Source: Alloascoidea africana
Lineage: Eukaryota > Ascomycota > Alloascoideomycetes > Alloascoideales > Alloascoideaceae
Reading direction: 5' to 3'
Length of the DNA stretch: 64,000 nt
Assembly (NCBI GenBank): GCA_030581615.1
Contig: JAKTTT010000037.1
Coordinates: 166,975-230,974, forward strand
Part shown: positions 11,551-22,676 of the stretch, in pieces
How the letters are laid out: each line of letters opens with the position of its first letter
How positions within the stretch are numbered: position 1 is the first letter of the stretch
The notes under the pieces: generated by a model
Told to the model about the DNA's origin: nothing
Databases searched by the model: none
What the model saw: only the letters and a program-made list of their open reading frames with translations
Translations under genes and position numbers: made by a program

Positions 11551-13774
11551 ATGAGCATCTCGCCATTTTCCAAAGCAACCGATGATAAAGAACCAAATCG
11601 TTCACAAGTAAAGCCAAGACGGACAAAGTACAGCAAAAACGGATGCGTCGAGTGTAAACGGCGAAAGGTCAAGGTACGTAACTCCATGTGTTATTTTCGT
11701 CCCAACATTAGATCCTAACTGCTGTATTGGTAAGTGCGATGAGACGAAGCCCGAATGTTGGCAATGTACCCATTTGAACAAGCCATGTGTCTATCAAAAC
11801 ACCTTTGGATCAAGGTTTGTTGACTCGTCTGTCCGAATCCCAAAGAAAGGATCAAAACAGACCAAAACGAAGAAGATGGCCTCATCAAGCTCAACCTCGA
11901 GATCAACCTCGACATTGGCAACTCCATCACCAACCCAAGCGCCATCGACATTCTCGGAACCACAGACGGTGGCTAGCTCAAGCTCTGCTCCTTATCAGTA
12001 TAATGTCCCGACTATAAAAAACATGATCAATCCATATCCCCGGTCGCAACAGACATTGTTGCCATCCGCAAATGAAACCTCTACAAGTGGTAGTAACAGT
12101 AATATATCGTTGGGGATGGAACTCGATATGCTAAACGAACAGCAGCCAAGATTCGAAATGCTCTACGACTTTAACGATCTCGGAATTTTGTCAAATGCAA
12201 ATACCCTCGTTGATGATTTAAACAGTATCTTAAACATGGAACTTGATGAAGTTTCAAACATGGCATTTCCTACAATCACATCAACTACTAACATGGTGGA
12301 TCCTCTGCCTGCCAGTACATATCTTTTTGGATACCCCGATGATTTAATAAGCCAAGATAGTGAACGAATAGACAGTTATGGCACAGAATTGACGTTCAAC
12401 TTTTCGCTGGAAAAGTTCAACTACCTACCACCGAAGCATATGAAATACCTAGAAAGTTTCTACAATCAGTTTAGTAGATACATCATGCCATTGGAACCTG
12501 CTCCAAATTCAAACCCAGTACGTGATGTCTTACTCTCCTTTGCACTTAAAGAAGAGTTCTCGTACCTGTTATCTGCACTTCTTGCAAGTGGTGCCAAGAC
12601 CTATTACAAACAGACTGGTGATCAAAAGCATCAGATAGAGTACTCGCGTTACATCTCATCGTGCTTGGCGAATCTGAGAAAGTCGCTTTCAGATGACGAG
12701 ACGAAAATCATCGCAAACATTGATCCCATGTTGCTTACAATCCTGCTGCTTACTTCAGACACTGCATCCTCCATTCACCAATCCTGGAGAGCTCATCTCA
12801 TGGGAGCAAAAGAGCTAATTCTCAAATACTCTTCAAAATCACGCGAATCGCTAGTCATGTCCATATGTAGACTTTGGTTCACAATTATCGAGATACTGGC
12901 GTGTTTTACGTCTCCTTATGGGGGAACTGTCGAGAACGAAGAAGAGCTTGAACAACTAACGAAAACAAATACACCTGATTCTCTAGTGGCCCTGAAAAAA
13001 ATCGGACTCGTGCAGAAGGACGGCTTCAGCCTTGTTATGGGTACTTATATCGAAAGTGTTCCAATTTTAAAGAAGCTGGTATGGCTCATGCGTGAGGATC
13101 GGTACAGTCGTGTTTGCTTTAATGACATTTCCAAATTAATTGCGGAAATAACCAAGATGAGAAAGTTGTGCATTATCGATACGAGTGGGATAGTTCCGCG
13201 GACTCATCCCCTACATCCTTCAAATATAAATATAAACCCACAAAACAGTGACACATTATTTAAACAATATGACATCTCAGTGGATGCTATTAGAACGATG
13301 GCGATAAACAAAAAAGGAGATATAGAGACATTTTCCTGGTACGATATTTTGCATCAAACAGCAATGATAGCCAGTCTTTTGACGATTCTTACACATGAGA
13401 GATTTTTTGCATTACCGCCACAAAACGATAAAGTCCAAGATCTTGTGACTGAAATGGTTCAGATGATCCCTTATTGGTACGCCGAAAAACCAGAAGAGGA
13501 GAAGCTTCAATTTGCAAAAGGAAAATATCCATACCAAGCGCTATGTCTAATGTGGCAGGTACAAATTATGGCTGTAAACTGTTTACAGGAATCACATAGG
13601 GAAAAGGTTGTATGTTACTATCAGCAAATGGATGATATGAAAGTTGGAAGTGCTCAACTTACATTGAGCAGACTTCGAAAAATATGGAATGGAGAATCAT
13701 CCACCATAGGTTCTTGTGAGAACGATAATGTGGATGGGGATAGCTCTAGGGATATAGACTCTGTAGCTTTTTAA
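11551..13774 (+). CDS. Zn2Cys6 fungal transcription factor (two exons)
   Basis: Binuclear zinc-cluster DNA-binding regulator. I read join(11551..11673, 11735..13774), 720 residues. The six cysteines are C32-x2-C35-x6-C42-x6-C49-x2-C52-x6-C59. The 61 bp intron (GTACGT...TAAG, with CTAAC 15 nt before the exon) falls exactly between K41 and C42, so only spliced mRNA encodes the DNA-binding domain. That decides the start, since the open frame beginning at 11774 lacks most of it. Downstream is a Ser/Thr-rich linker (about 70-150), then a large helical region from about residue 215 onward, with YNYLPPKHMKYLESFYNQF and EFSYLLSALLASGAKTYY, resembling the fungal-specific Fungal_trans_2 (PF11951) domain found in Lys14/Uga3/Arg81-like regulators. 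I cannot assign the target pathway. RTP1 begins 90 bp downstream on the same strand. Confidence 0.85.
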
Positions 13775-13864
13775 ACATGAACCAGGGTTACCCGACCTTA
13801 GTTTGGGTAAAACAGATGATCTCAGATTAAATGCATTTTTCACATTTTAGATGTTTTGTCCTCG

Positions 13865-16800
13865 ATGATGAACACGCCTCAGTTTACAAGAAACAGTCCT
13901 ATAGATAAGTTATTTGAGAGACTCAATGAATTACTGAATGCTCTTAAAGGTGTGTGGTGGTGGTGGTGTAACTGTATTGTAACGTTATTACTAACAATCC
14001 AGTTGCAGGTAGCAAAAGCATTATTGATTCGCTTTACATCTGGATATCAACTGCTGAAAACGACCAATGTGAAAGCTTCCCGAAAGAGCCTACTCCTATT
14101 GATGCAAGAACTGTTGTAATTAGACATCTATTGTCAATTCTTTCAAGTATTCAAACAGCATCACTAGAAGCAAAAGAGAAGAGCAAGAATAAAAATCTCA
14201 TCACAATATCGCTACATGATTTGAAACCATTCAATGCATTGTTCAACCTGATCATAATACATGGCATTTACCCGTGTCTTCCCGCTGGAGTCGGCATGCC
14301 GTTACCGAAACGCATCAAAGCAGGATCGCCTCTGATGGACAAAAATTCTGGTAAAGAAAAGTTACCACACGGGGAAGCAGATGAGCTTCTCGACACCATT
14401 GTGCGAGAATTGACTGAAATTATTAGACAAGGAGGCGATGTGGTAGAGTTGATAAAGCGAGGAAATGGATTTGCAGACATTTTAACCTCTACTATCCAGC
14501 TTGCAACTGATCCAAATACCGCTATCAAAATTCGGCAGTTTAATATGGATCGATTTGAAGAATTAAGTGCAAAAGTAGAAACGTACCAGTTGTTTGTTGT
14601 GTATACCTCACTTTTACAACAGCGAAACACACCGCTTTACTTTAGCAACTTTGTTAAAACAAGGATAAGCTTGTTGCCGGTTATGAGGAAATCAAATGGT
14701 GTTAGAACACTTCTTGAGTTCATTACGGGCATGAGAGAAGAAGAGACGATATCGACAGAAAAACTTGATAGGGCTATTCAGTTAATCAAAGCAACTCCAA
14801 AGGGACTACAACCGAAGCTGTACTTTGAAGAGATTTGCAGACAGCTCTTTGAGATTTTGGCAGATTTGTCAAGGAATGAGCTATGTTCAGTTGCAAGCAG
14901 TGTAGTATGTGCAATATATGATACAAAGCCAATTATCATCAAAGATTTGCTTTTCCCTGTTATCCAGCACTCCATTGATCCTTCCCAAAACACCAGTGAC
15001 GAGGAAGTATATGTGTCAGAGGCACAGCTAGGTAAAGCTCTCAATGCAACGGCAAGTTTACTAAAGAGGTCCTCAAAGCAGATGGCCAAGGACCTAATGA
15101 CTTTGTCAGGACCATCAAAGAGGAGAAGCTTGATTCTAAGTCTATGGCACAATTTGTGTTTTTTGGCGTCTTCGAAAAGACCGACAAACTTTATGGTGAG
15201 TCTAATTTCAAGCTACTTGGCAATTACAAATGATATTTCGGATTTGAGAATACTGGTTGATAACTTGTTGACCTTGCCGAATGGAATCTGGGATTTTGCA
15301 AGTGGAGACAATGGATCAGTTGAGATTAGAAAAAGAGAGCCCAGAGGTCCTAGCAGCGATGGTAAAAACTCTGTTCTGGAAATTCTGGACAAGAGGATTG
15401 GTTTACTGACAGAGATTTTGAAAACTCAGGATGACGATATGGTCAACACACTTTATGTGCAAGGTCTCCGGCGCTGGCTACAAAACTCTGGATTTGATGG
15501 TCCAAGCGCCGAGAGATTGGATTCTCTGGATAATCAGGAGGACCCTTTTAAAACATTGGTTGATTTGAAGTTGCTCGATGTAATATCGAATGAGTTAAAG
15601 TCAAAGCTCTCAAGGTCGACAAACGAAGTTTTAGAAATTGTATCTATTGTGCTGAGAAACTATCAGATGTATATTCAGACAAGAAAAGATTCGAAAAAGA
15701 GCTCCAACTCAATACCCAAGCTCTCAAATATTGCTCATATGGTTCAGGAACCGGTGCTAAAGCAAGAAGATGAAGAATTCGATAGCGATGATGAGGATGA
15801 AGCTACGCCTCAACCCATGACCATGAACGCTGAAGACGATGGAGATTCAGACGACGAGTCGGAAGAGGATGAGCGGTTGGAGTCTGTGTCCACTGCCCTC
15901 TCTGTTATCAGCGCTTTGCTTTCAGATCTCCAAGACCCGTTGGACCCTAATAGCGATGCTGACAACACACCTGAGAATGATGTAAACCCTGAGCTGGTCA
16001 ACTCGATTATACCGCTGGTGGAATACATCTGCAAAAACGGAGCCAAAAGTTTAAAGACCAAGAGCAAGTCTGTTCTTCTTTTAGTACAAGAAGTTTCGTC
16101 CAAAACTAGCCAGGAAGAAACAACGGAAACAATGAAAGATCCGTTGGCGGAATCCAGACGAACCTTGCACAAGGCATTGACCAACCTGGAAAGTCCGTTG
16201 GTTCCAGTGAGAGCGTACGGAATTCATCTGTTGAGACAACTTATAATGGATAAAAGCGCGGTTTTGGATGCAAATACTGCAGTGACTATACTGTTGAACC
16301 AGTTGAAGGACGACGATTCTTTTGTCTACTTGAATGCGATAAAATGCTTAGAAGAGCTCTCCGATTCATACAGGGCAGACATACTTCCACTACTTCTGCG
16401 GCATTACCGCAACAACAAGTTGTCAATTGATGAAAGGTTACGAATAGGTGAGGTTATTCTACGAACTGTGCAGCGCCTAGACAAGTTTTTTGTCGGCGAG
16501 CCGGCCAAACAGATAGCAGGCACTATGCTGGACATGATACATCGACAGGACGGCAGGACCAAGGTGGACAACAGACTCCGAATGTCAGCTATGAGCATTC
16601 TGGGAATGGCTTGCGAAGTGAACCCTTCTGGGATTCTCAACTCGATCAGGCCAGCCGTGGACTGTGCGCTTGGCATTCTGACATTTGAGACAGACCAGAT
16701 CAAACCTGAGTCTGAGTCTGAGTCCGAGACCACACACAACCGGGAGGGCGAGACGAACGCGGTCATGAGGCGCTCCGCCGTTGTCCTGCTGGGCTCTCTG

Positions 16801-16977
16801 CTGAAGGGGCTCGACGACGTGAGCAAGCTGCCTCTGGACATGGCTTCGCGAGTGTCCACCGCCCTGCGCTATCTCTGCGACACCGACCCGGACAGCCTCG
16901 TCCGGCGACAGTGTGCGGCGGTTCTCGACATTTCCCGAAACCGTAGCCGGACGCGTGCTTTCGGAGAAGCCCCGTAA
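13865..16977 (+). CDS. RTP1: Rtp1-like HEAT-repeat protein, RNA polymerase II assembly/nuclear import factor (two exons)
   Basis: Homologue of yeast Rtp1 (animal TANGO6/TMCO7), a cytoplasmic HEAT/ARM-repeat protein reported to help RNA polymerase II assembly and nuclear import. I read join(13865..13949, 14009..16977), 1017 residues. The 59 bp intron starts GTGTGT and has a perfect TACTAAC before TTGCAG. Splicing joins ELLNALKG to SKSIIDSLYIWIS without a stop. The most diagnostic part is the C-terminal repeat block at about residues 730-900 (VPVRAYGIHLLRQLI, DSFVYLNAIKCLEELS, KVDNRLRMSAMSILGMAC), matching the RTP1 C-terminal domain family. An acidic run (EEFDSDDEDE..., DSDDESEEDERLE) lies near 590-630. 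The last codons carry a heat-shock element that probably serves HSP90 downstream. Confidence 0.85.
16921..16940. promoter_or_regulatory. Heat-shock element inside the 3' end of RTP1
   Basis: Pentamers in phase: GTTCT, CGACA, TTTCC, CGAAA. Three of four match the alternating nTTCn/nGAAn rule for Hsf1 binding, and the fourth differs by one base. The site lies 272-291 bp ahead of the HSP90 ATG and within the last 20 codons of RTP1. Confidence 0.55.
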
Positions 16978-17013
16978 GTTTGGGGCCGCAGCTCCCGGGC
17001 ACGTCCGTTGCAG

Positions 17014-17023
17014 ATTCCAGAAA
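17014..17023. promoter_or_regulatory. Minimal heat-shock element (TTCnnGAA)
   Basis: ATTCC followed directly by AGAAA, two inverted Hsf1 half-sites, about 190 bp ahead of the HSP90 ATG. Confidence 0.5.
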
Positions 17024-17073
17024 ACACGATACACCCGGACACCCGCCGTGCGGCTTGGTTCAGCGCGCACTGT

Positions 17074-17093
17074 GGAAGCCGGTGGAAAATTCC
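17074..17093. promoter_or_regulatory. Gapped heat-shock element of HSP90
   Basis: Pentamers in phase: GGAAG, CCGGT, GGAAA, ATTCC. Three match the Hsf1 half-site with one gap unit. It lies 22 bp upstream of the TATA-like element and about 120-140 bp ahead of the ATG, a standard spacing for a heat-inducible yeast gene. Confidence 0.65.
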
Positions 17094-17114
17094 AACTCTG
17101 GTGAAAAAAATTAG

Positions 17115-17122
17115 TATTTAAG
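17115..17122 (+). promoter_or_regulatory. TATA-like element of HSP90
   Basis: TATTTAAG, 90 bp ahead of the HSP90 ATG and just downstream of the proximal heat-shock element. Confidence 0.45.
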
Positions 17123-17211
17123 AATACAGTGTCCACTCCCCCTTGGCCCTCTCTTCTTTGCCACTTTCATCCACTTCTGCTTTGCCCAATTCTATACATT
17201 CATCAATCACA

Positions 17212-19317
17212 ATGAGCGAGTCATACGAATTCCAAGCTGAGATTACTCAGTTGATGAGTTTGATCATCAACACCGTCTACTCAAACAAGGAGATTTTCTT
17301 GAGAGAGTTGATTTCAAACGCTTCTGACGCCATTGATAAGATCCGTTATGAGTCTCTGTCAGATCCATCAAAGCTCGAGAGTGAGCCTGAGCTTTTCATC
17401 AGAATTACCCCCAAGAAGGAAGAAAAGGTTTTGGAGCTCCGAGATTCTGGAATTGGTATGACCAAGGCTGACCTCGTCAACAACTTGGGTACCATTGCAA
17501 AATCTGGAACCAAGGCTTTTATGGAGGCTCTTTCTGCTGGTGCCGATGTTTCTATGATTGGTCAGTTTGGTGTTGGTTTCTATTCTCTTTTCTTGGTTGC
17601 CGATAGAGTGCAGGTCATTTCAAAACACAACGATGATGAGCAATACATCTGGGAATCCAATGCCGGTGGAAAGTTCACAGTCACACTAGATGAAGGCATT
17701 AATGAGAAGATTGGCAGAGGTACCATCCTGAGACTGTTCCTGAAAGAGGACCAGCTTGAATATCTTGAGGAAAAGAGAATCAAGGATGTTGTCAAGAAGC
17801 ACTCTGAGTTCGTTTCTTACCCCATCCAGCTGGTGGTCACCAAAGAAGTCGAGAAGGAGGTCCCAGAGACCGAAGAGGAGGAAGAGGTTAAGGATGAGGA
17901 TGACAAGACTCCAAAGGTTGAGGAGGTTAAGGATGAGGATGAGACCAAGGAGGAGAAGAAGACGAAGAAGATCAAGGAATTGGTCACTGAGAACGAAGAG
18001 CTTAACAAGACCAAGCCATTGTGGACCAGAAATCCTTCTGACATCACCAAGGATGAGTACAATGCTTTCTACAAGTCTATCTCCAACGACTGGGAAGATC
18101 CTCTTGCTGTTAAGCACTTTAGCGTTGAGGGACAGTTGGAGTTCAGAGCCATCTTGTTTGTTCCCGGAAGAGCTCCATTCGATCTTTTTGAGAGCAAGAA
18201 GAAGAAGGGTAACATCAAGTTGTACGTCAAGAGAGTCTTCATTACCGAAGAGGCTGAGGACTTGATTCCAGACTGGCTTTCTTTCATCAAGGGTGTTGTC
18301 GATTCCGAGGACTTGCCATTGAACTTGTCCCGTGAGATGCTTCAGCAGAACAAGATTCTCAAGGTCATCAGAAAGAACATTGTCAAGAAGATCATTGAGA
18401 CCTTCAACGAGATTGCTGAGGACCAAAGCCAATTCGAGAAGTTCTACACTGCCTTCTCCAAGAACCTCAAGCTTGGTATCCACGAAGATGCCCAGAACAG
18501 AAATGCTCTCGCCAAGCTGTTGAGATACAACTCCACAAAGTCTGCTGATCAGCTGTCTTCTCTTGATGACTACATCACCCGTATGCCAGAGCACCAGAAG
18601 AACATCTACTTCATTACTGGTGAGTCCATCAAGGCTGTTGAGAAGTCCCCATTCCTCGAGGCTTTGAAGGCCAAGGACTTTGAGGTTCTCTTCTTGGTTG
18701 ACCCCATCGATGAGTATGCCATGACACAACTCAAGGAGTTCGAGGGCAAGAAGTTGGTTGACATTACCAAGGACTTTGAGCTTGAGGAATCCGAGGATGA
18801 GAAGAAGAAGCGAGAAGAGGAGGTTAAGGAGTTTGAGCCTCTAACAAAGGCCTTGAAGGAGATCCTTGGTGAGCAGGTCGAGAAGGTTGTTGTTTCCCAC
18901 AAGCTTGTCAGTGCCCCAGCTGCCATTTCCACTGGCCAGTTCGGTTGGTCCGCTAATATGGAACGTATCATGAAGGCACAGGCTTTGAGAGATACCTCAA
19001 TGGCTGCTTACATGTCCTCAAAGAAGACCTTTGAGATCTCACCCAGATCACCAATCATCAAGGAGTTGAGGAAGAAGGTTGAAACTGATGGTGCTTCTGA
19101 CAGAACCGTTAAGGATTTGACCACTTTGCTGTTCGAAACTGCTCTGCTGACATCTGGTTTCTCTCTTGAAGAGCCCAACTCTTTTGCCAACAGAATCAAC
19201 AGACTCATTTCTCTTGGTCTGAACATTGATGAGACCGAGGAGGAGCCTGCAGCTGTTGCTGATGAGACTCCTGTTGAGGAGATTAACGCTGAGTCTGCTA
19301 TGGAGGAGGTTGATTAA
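17212..19317 (+). CDS. HSP90: Hsp90 family cytosolic chaperone
   Basis: ATP-dependent homodimeric cytosolic chaperone for kinases, steroid-receptor-like clients and Hsf1 itself, corresponding to S. cerevisiae Hsp82/Hsc82. Single exon, 701 residues. I start at [18 protein letters not shown]; the frame is open 69 bp further up, but that extension ([14 protein letters not shown]...) is 5' leader and Hsp90 never has it. Visible are the GHKL ATPase domain with [25 protein letters not shown], and the GQFGVGFYS lid; a charged linker of about 60 residues rich in Glu/Lys; the middle domain with [13 protein letters not shown]; and the C-terminal MEEVD that binds TPR cochaperones. CTG codons at invariant Leu positions show that CTG means Leu here. 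Heat-shock elements and a TATA box precede it. A 347-codon antisense open frame over its centre is a by-product of strong codon bias. Confidence 0.98.
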   Translation: MSESYEFQAEITQLMSLIINTVYSNKEIFLRELISNASDAIDKIRYESLSDPSKLESEPELFIRITPKKEEKVLELRDSGIGMTKADLVNNLGTIAKSGTKAFMEALSAGADVSMIGQFGVGFYSLFLVADRVQVISKHNDDEQYIWESNAGGKFTVTLDEGINEKIGRGTILRLFLKEDQLEYLEEKRIKDVVKKHSEFVSYPIQLVVTKEVEKEVPETEEEEEVKDEDDKTPKVEEVKDEDETKEEKKTKKIKELVTENEELNKTKPLWTRNPSDITKDEYNAFYKSISNDWEDPLAVKHFSVEGQLEFRAILFVPGRAPFDLFESKKKKGNIKLYVKRVFITEEAEDLIPDWLSFIKGVVDSEDLPLNLSREMLQQNKILKVIRKNIVKKIIETFNEIAEDQSQFEKFYTAFSKNLKLGIHEDAQNRNALAKLLRYNSTKSADQLSSLDDYITRMPEHQKNIYFITGESIKAVEKSPFLEALKAKDFEVLFLVDPIDEYAMTQLKEFEGKKLVDITKDFELEESEDEKKKREEEVKEFEPLTKALKEILGEQVEKVVVSHKLVSAPAAISTGQFGWSANMERIMKAQALRDTSMAAYMSSKKTFEISPRSPIIKELRKKVETDGASDRTVKDLTTLLFETALLTSGFSLEEPNSFANRINRLISLGLNIDETEEEPAAVADETPVEEINAESAMEEVD

Positions 19318-19537
19318 AGAAATAAAAAACAAAAGAAAAGATAAAATCGCGTTAATGTAATTGTATTTAGTCATTGGTCAAGTATTAATTTATGAGCTAT
19401 TATTAATTCTCGGTCAACTCTGTTGATTTGAATTGTGGAAATATGTTGGTATACACAAAGACATGTCAAAAAAGTAAAAAAGCTTCTCTTCTCTATTTAG
19501 TACAAGTATACATTTGTTGAACAAAAACACGCCTATT

Positions 19538-22500
19538 TCAAAGGCTTTTCAATTCAGCATTATTATTACTTAGTTCCTTTTTCCGAAGGGGGTGAATTGT
19601 ACACATTGGCAACTCTGCTACAACAACGTTATCATAAAGAATTATCGGTTTTTTCTTTTTCCGCAATCGATTGGTCACAATTGCAGGACCTTTAGAATTC
19701 ATAGCTGGGGATGAGAGAATCGGTTTGAATAAAACTCGCTTCGTCTTATTATTAGCCCCATTTTGTGTATTTGGTTTCTCAGAGACCGAAGAGTTTCCCT
19801 GTTTATGTGAGGTAGAACTGCTATTATCTGTTTTCAATAACAGTTTTGTATTGGTATTATCATTCTTCTGGCTCTGACTCTGATTCTGGGCTTTGATTGC
19901 ATCAGGTTTATCTTCTTTATTCTCTGTTTCAACTTGATCTTCTTGTTGCTTACCATGGAAAATTGAGTCTTCTGTTTCTGCTTCTTTGTTTGGTTTAAGC
20001 CGCTTATTCTGTGTGAAAGGAACCGGAGTAGAGGCTTTATCCAAAGTCCTTTTCAGCGGATTCTGATCGGAAGGATTGGGTCGGTTTATATCTGGTGTTG
20101 GTGTAATCCCTTCCAGCGCATTGTAATACTCTTCATTGTCATCATCGACAAGGTCGTCAAAGTTGTCAGAATCTTTACCTGGTTGAATATTTCCTGTGTC
20201 TTTTGAGTCAATTTCCGCTGCTGTTTCCTTCTCTAGTAAAACATTCTCAGACTTTTGTGGATCTTTTGGCGTTTCAGCTTTAGCTTCATTTAGGTCTGAT
20301 TCTTTGCTGGGTTTCTTCTCTTCAACATTATCACTTGATTTGCTCGTGCTAGGGGTTTTCTTGCTTCTTTTCCGCGTGTCACCAATTGGTTCATCGTCAT
20401 CATCATAGAATGAATTCCAACTTGAGTTACTATCCGAGTCTTCTCTCTGTTCTTTATGTGCAAGTCTTCTTTGCCTTGACCTTTCTAACGCCGAGGTGGG
20501 ATTCGAGTAACCAGGATCTGTTGAGTTATTCGCTTCTTCGTTGTGTATTTCATTTGAAGGACCTTGAATTGCGTCCCCATTTTGTATTCCATTTGAAGAA
20601 CCCTCAATTGCAACCTCGTTCTGTGTTCCATCTGAAGAGCCCTCAATTAATTCATCATCATCTTTATCCTCTTTCTCACCCTCGCTGGTTTTGTCCTCAA
20701 TAAAACTCCTTTGCCTCATTTTAGCAACTCTCATATCCATAATTCGCCTCCTATGTTCATTTTGAGCCTTCTTTACACATTCCCGAAGAAAATTTGCCAC
20801 TCTATCGACATTTTCTGAAGGATGCTTCATTCTAATATGACGCCTAAATGAGCTGATACACGATAGCATAATATTTGTTCTTGTTTGCCTATAACAGCAC
20901 GGACACGAGTATAACATCACCCCTTGTTTGTCGATAACAGTAAATTTGCAACCTTTGGAAGATTTTTTCAATCCCTTCAGCGCTCGTTTAGCATCTTTAA
21001 ACCCGACCAAAGCAGGAAGCTTGTTCATTATCGAATTGCTGCTTGTTGCTCGCTTGATTGCCGCTAAATCATCGTCATATTGACGGCTAGAAGATTGAGT
21101 AGGTGATTGGGCTTCATTAGGATCCTTCGTTTCTGAAATGTTTGTTTCGGCACCAACAACAGAAGGCGAAAATTCACTGTGATCCCGCACCAACAGCTCT
21201 TGAGACGCCAGTTCCGGGGACGCTTCGAATATGGTGGTAGATGCTGCTTCCTCTTGCGTTGAGCTTTGAGCTGCGCTCTTCTGAACAACTGGGTGGTCAG
21301 CAGTTCGTAGATCGTCTTGTACTTTTGCGTCTGGCTCGGTAAAAGAACTGCTTAAGGCACGGCTATTGTGTTCTTCATGTTCGTGTCTTATACTGCTGTT
21401 CTGTCTGGATGCCGAGGAACTTTTCCTTGATCGTTCTTTATGCTTGTTTTGAATTACATCGTATAAGCTAAGTACAGGTATATGGGGCTGTAAAGAAAAC
21501 ATCTGAGTTTCCGTTGTGCTTCGTAGATCTTTGGGGGGATAAACAGCAAGAGAGCTGTTTTGTTTCTTCGATTGGAGGCGGTCATAGGTTCGCAAAGATT
21601 GGCCTACCGGTATGTTCTTGATTGACGCGTCTAGCTGGTCATTGAGCTTTGTTATTAGTATCAGCATGGCATGTATGAATTGATCCCAAGGATACAAATC
21701 CGTGAGAAAAGATAAAAACACGGTTAAATCTTCTCCGGAATTGACAGTTGTACAAGCACATCCAACAATCTGAAGAAGCTCCTCTTTCCGACTCATCATG
21801 TCGCCACGGTCCTTTATCGTAGCCTCAACCTTCTCTGTCCAAAACATTCTAAAGTAATGCGCCTCCCCTTTCAAGCCAGAATATGGCCTGTTAATTCCAA
21901 ACCGCCAGGTGATGTACCATTGAATAGCTACATCTGAAAAAAACTGGCTGAAATCTAACCTGCAATCCTCGGGTGCCATGATAAATAAAGACTCAAAGTT
22001 ATCCCATATCCGCTCCAGTTGGATTGGAATATCCTCATCAGTTCCGGGGACGCTCATTCGACAAAATATACCAAACAAGGTAATATTAGATCTTATTATG
22101 ACTGCTCGCGCTCGACGTTCATCTTTCTCAAAGTACTCGCTGGGATCAGCAAATGTCTGTGTCTTTAGTATTGCCATATCAGCGTTGAATGAAATCAAAA
22201 GATGCGCCAATTCTGATGCATCTTTATTGGTGGGCTCCAATTCTTGTTCAAAAATTGTAGGGTATCGGTTTCTATTTCGCAGTAGAAACTGTAATAGGTT
22301 TGTTGCGCTTTGCTCGAGATGTCCAAGATGTTTAAACAGTGGATCGCGGTAGGTTTGCAAACAAATAGTGTGTAGCTTGTTGTTTAGAGTTGTCTCCCCC
22401 GACCTGACCTTATCGCAAAATTTCAATGCCTTGGAAGACATTTCCATAAACCGAGACACTGCGCTCATGTTTCTAAAGTCGCCCAAACATAAACCTTGGG

Positions 22501-22597
22501 TTCCAATGTGGACTTTTGTGTTCTCTCCCAAGCTTGGGTGTGTGGATGTTTGGAACAAGACTAGAAAAGGTCTGCCACAAACACAAACTATTGACAC
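19538..22597 (-). CDS. Unrecognised 1019-residue protein with a zinc-finger-like motif
   Basis: Not recognised. The N-terminal about 370 residues look folded and helical (KALKFCDKVRSGETTLNNKL, DPLFKHLGHLEQSATNLLQF, IQWYITWRFGINRPYSGLKG). A central short segment begins C565-P-C-C568 and has FRRHIRMKH about 25 residues later, so a C2H2-like zinc finger spanning about 565-597 is likely, embedded in a basic stretch (AKRALKGLKKSSKGCKF). The rest is disordered, Ser/Glu/Asp/Lys-rich. It includes three imperfect tandem copies of an EGSSxGxQNxxAI unit (about 645-690) and ends in a basic block (NRLRKKKKPII). A nuclear, possibly DNA- or RNA-binding role is inference only. The first ATG is taken, but MSAVSRFMEMSS at 22468 is equally plausible: it would leave a 208 bp promoter after IQG1 and drop 43 residues of poor composition. 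Convergent with HSP90. Confidence 0.75.
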   Translation of the reverse strand: MSIVCVCGRPFLVLFQTSTHPSLGENTKVHIGTQGLCLGDFRNMSAVSRFMEMSSKALKFCDKVRSGETTLNNKLHTICLQTYRDPLFKHLGHLEQSATNLLQFLLRNRNRYPTIFEQELEPTNKDASELAHLLISFNADMAILKTQTFADPSEYFEKDERRARAVIIRSNITLFGIFCRMSVPGTDEDIPIQLERIWDNFESLFIMAPEDCRLDFSQFFSDVAIQWYITWRFGINRPYSGLKGEAHYFRMFWTEKVEATIKDRGDMMSRKEELLQIVGCACTTVNSGEDLTVFLSFLTDLYPWDQFIHAMLILITKLNDQLDASIKNIPVGQSLRTYDRLQSKKQNSSLAVYPPKDLRSTTETQMFSLQPHIPVLSLYDVIQNKHKERSRKSSSASRQNSSIRHEHEEHNSRALSSSFTEPDAKVQDDLRTADHPVVQKSAAQSSTQEEAASTTIFEASPELASQELLVRDHSEFSPSVVGAETNISETKDPNEAQSPTQSSSRQYDDDLAAIKRATSSNSIMNKLPALVGFKDAKRALKGLKKSSKGCKFTVIDKQGVMLYSCPCCYRQTRTNIMLSCISSFRRHIRMKHPSENVDRVANFLRECVKKAQNEHRRRIMDMRVAKMRQRSFIEDKTSEGEKEDKDDDELIEGSSDGTQNEVAIEGSSNGIQNGDAIQGPSNEIHNEEANNSTDPGYSNPTSALERSRQRRLAHKEQREDSDSNSSWNSFYDDDDEPIGDTRKRSKKTPSTSKSSDNVEEKKPSKESDLNEAKAETPKDPQKSENVLLEKETAAEIDSKDTGNIQPGKDSDNFDDLVDDDNEEYYNALEGITPTPDINRPNPSDQNPLKRTLDKASTPVPFTQNKRLKPNKEAETEDSIFHGKQQEDQVETENKEDKPDAIKAQNQSQSQKNDNTNTKLLLKTDNSSSTSHKQGNSSVSEKPNTQNGANNKTKRVLFKPILSSPAMNSKGPAIVTNRLRKKKKPIILYDNVVVAELPMCTIHPLRKKELSNNNAELKSL

Positions 22598-22676
22598 CAG
22601 AAACAGAAAAATGATTAATTACAAATTAACATACTAATACAAATCATATATGGTATACACTCTATGGCGTTTCGTC

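Noticed and set aside
17686-18729. 347-codon open frame antisense to HSP90
   Set aside because: Long antisense frames arise opposite highly biased genes rich in GAG/AAG/CTC-type codons. The product is Leu/Val/Gly text without a domain, and the sense strand is unmistakable Hsp90.
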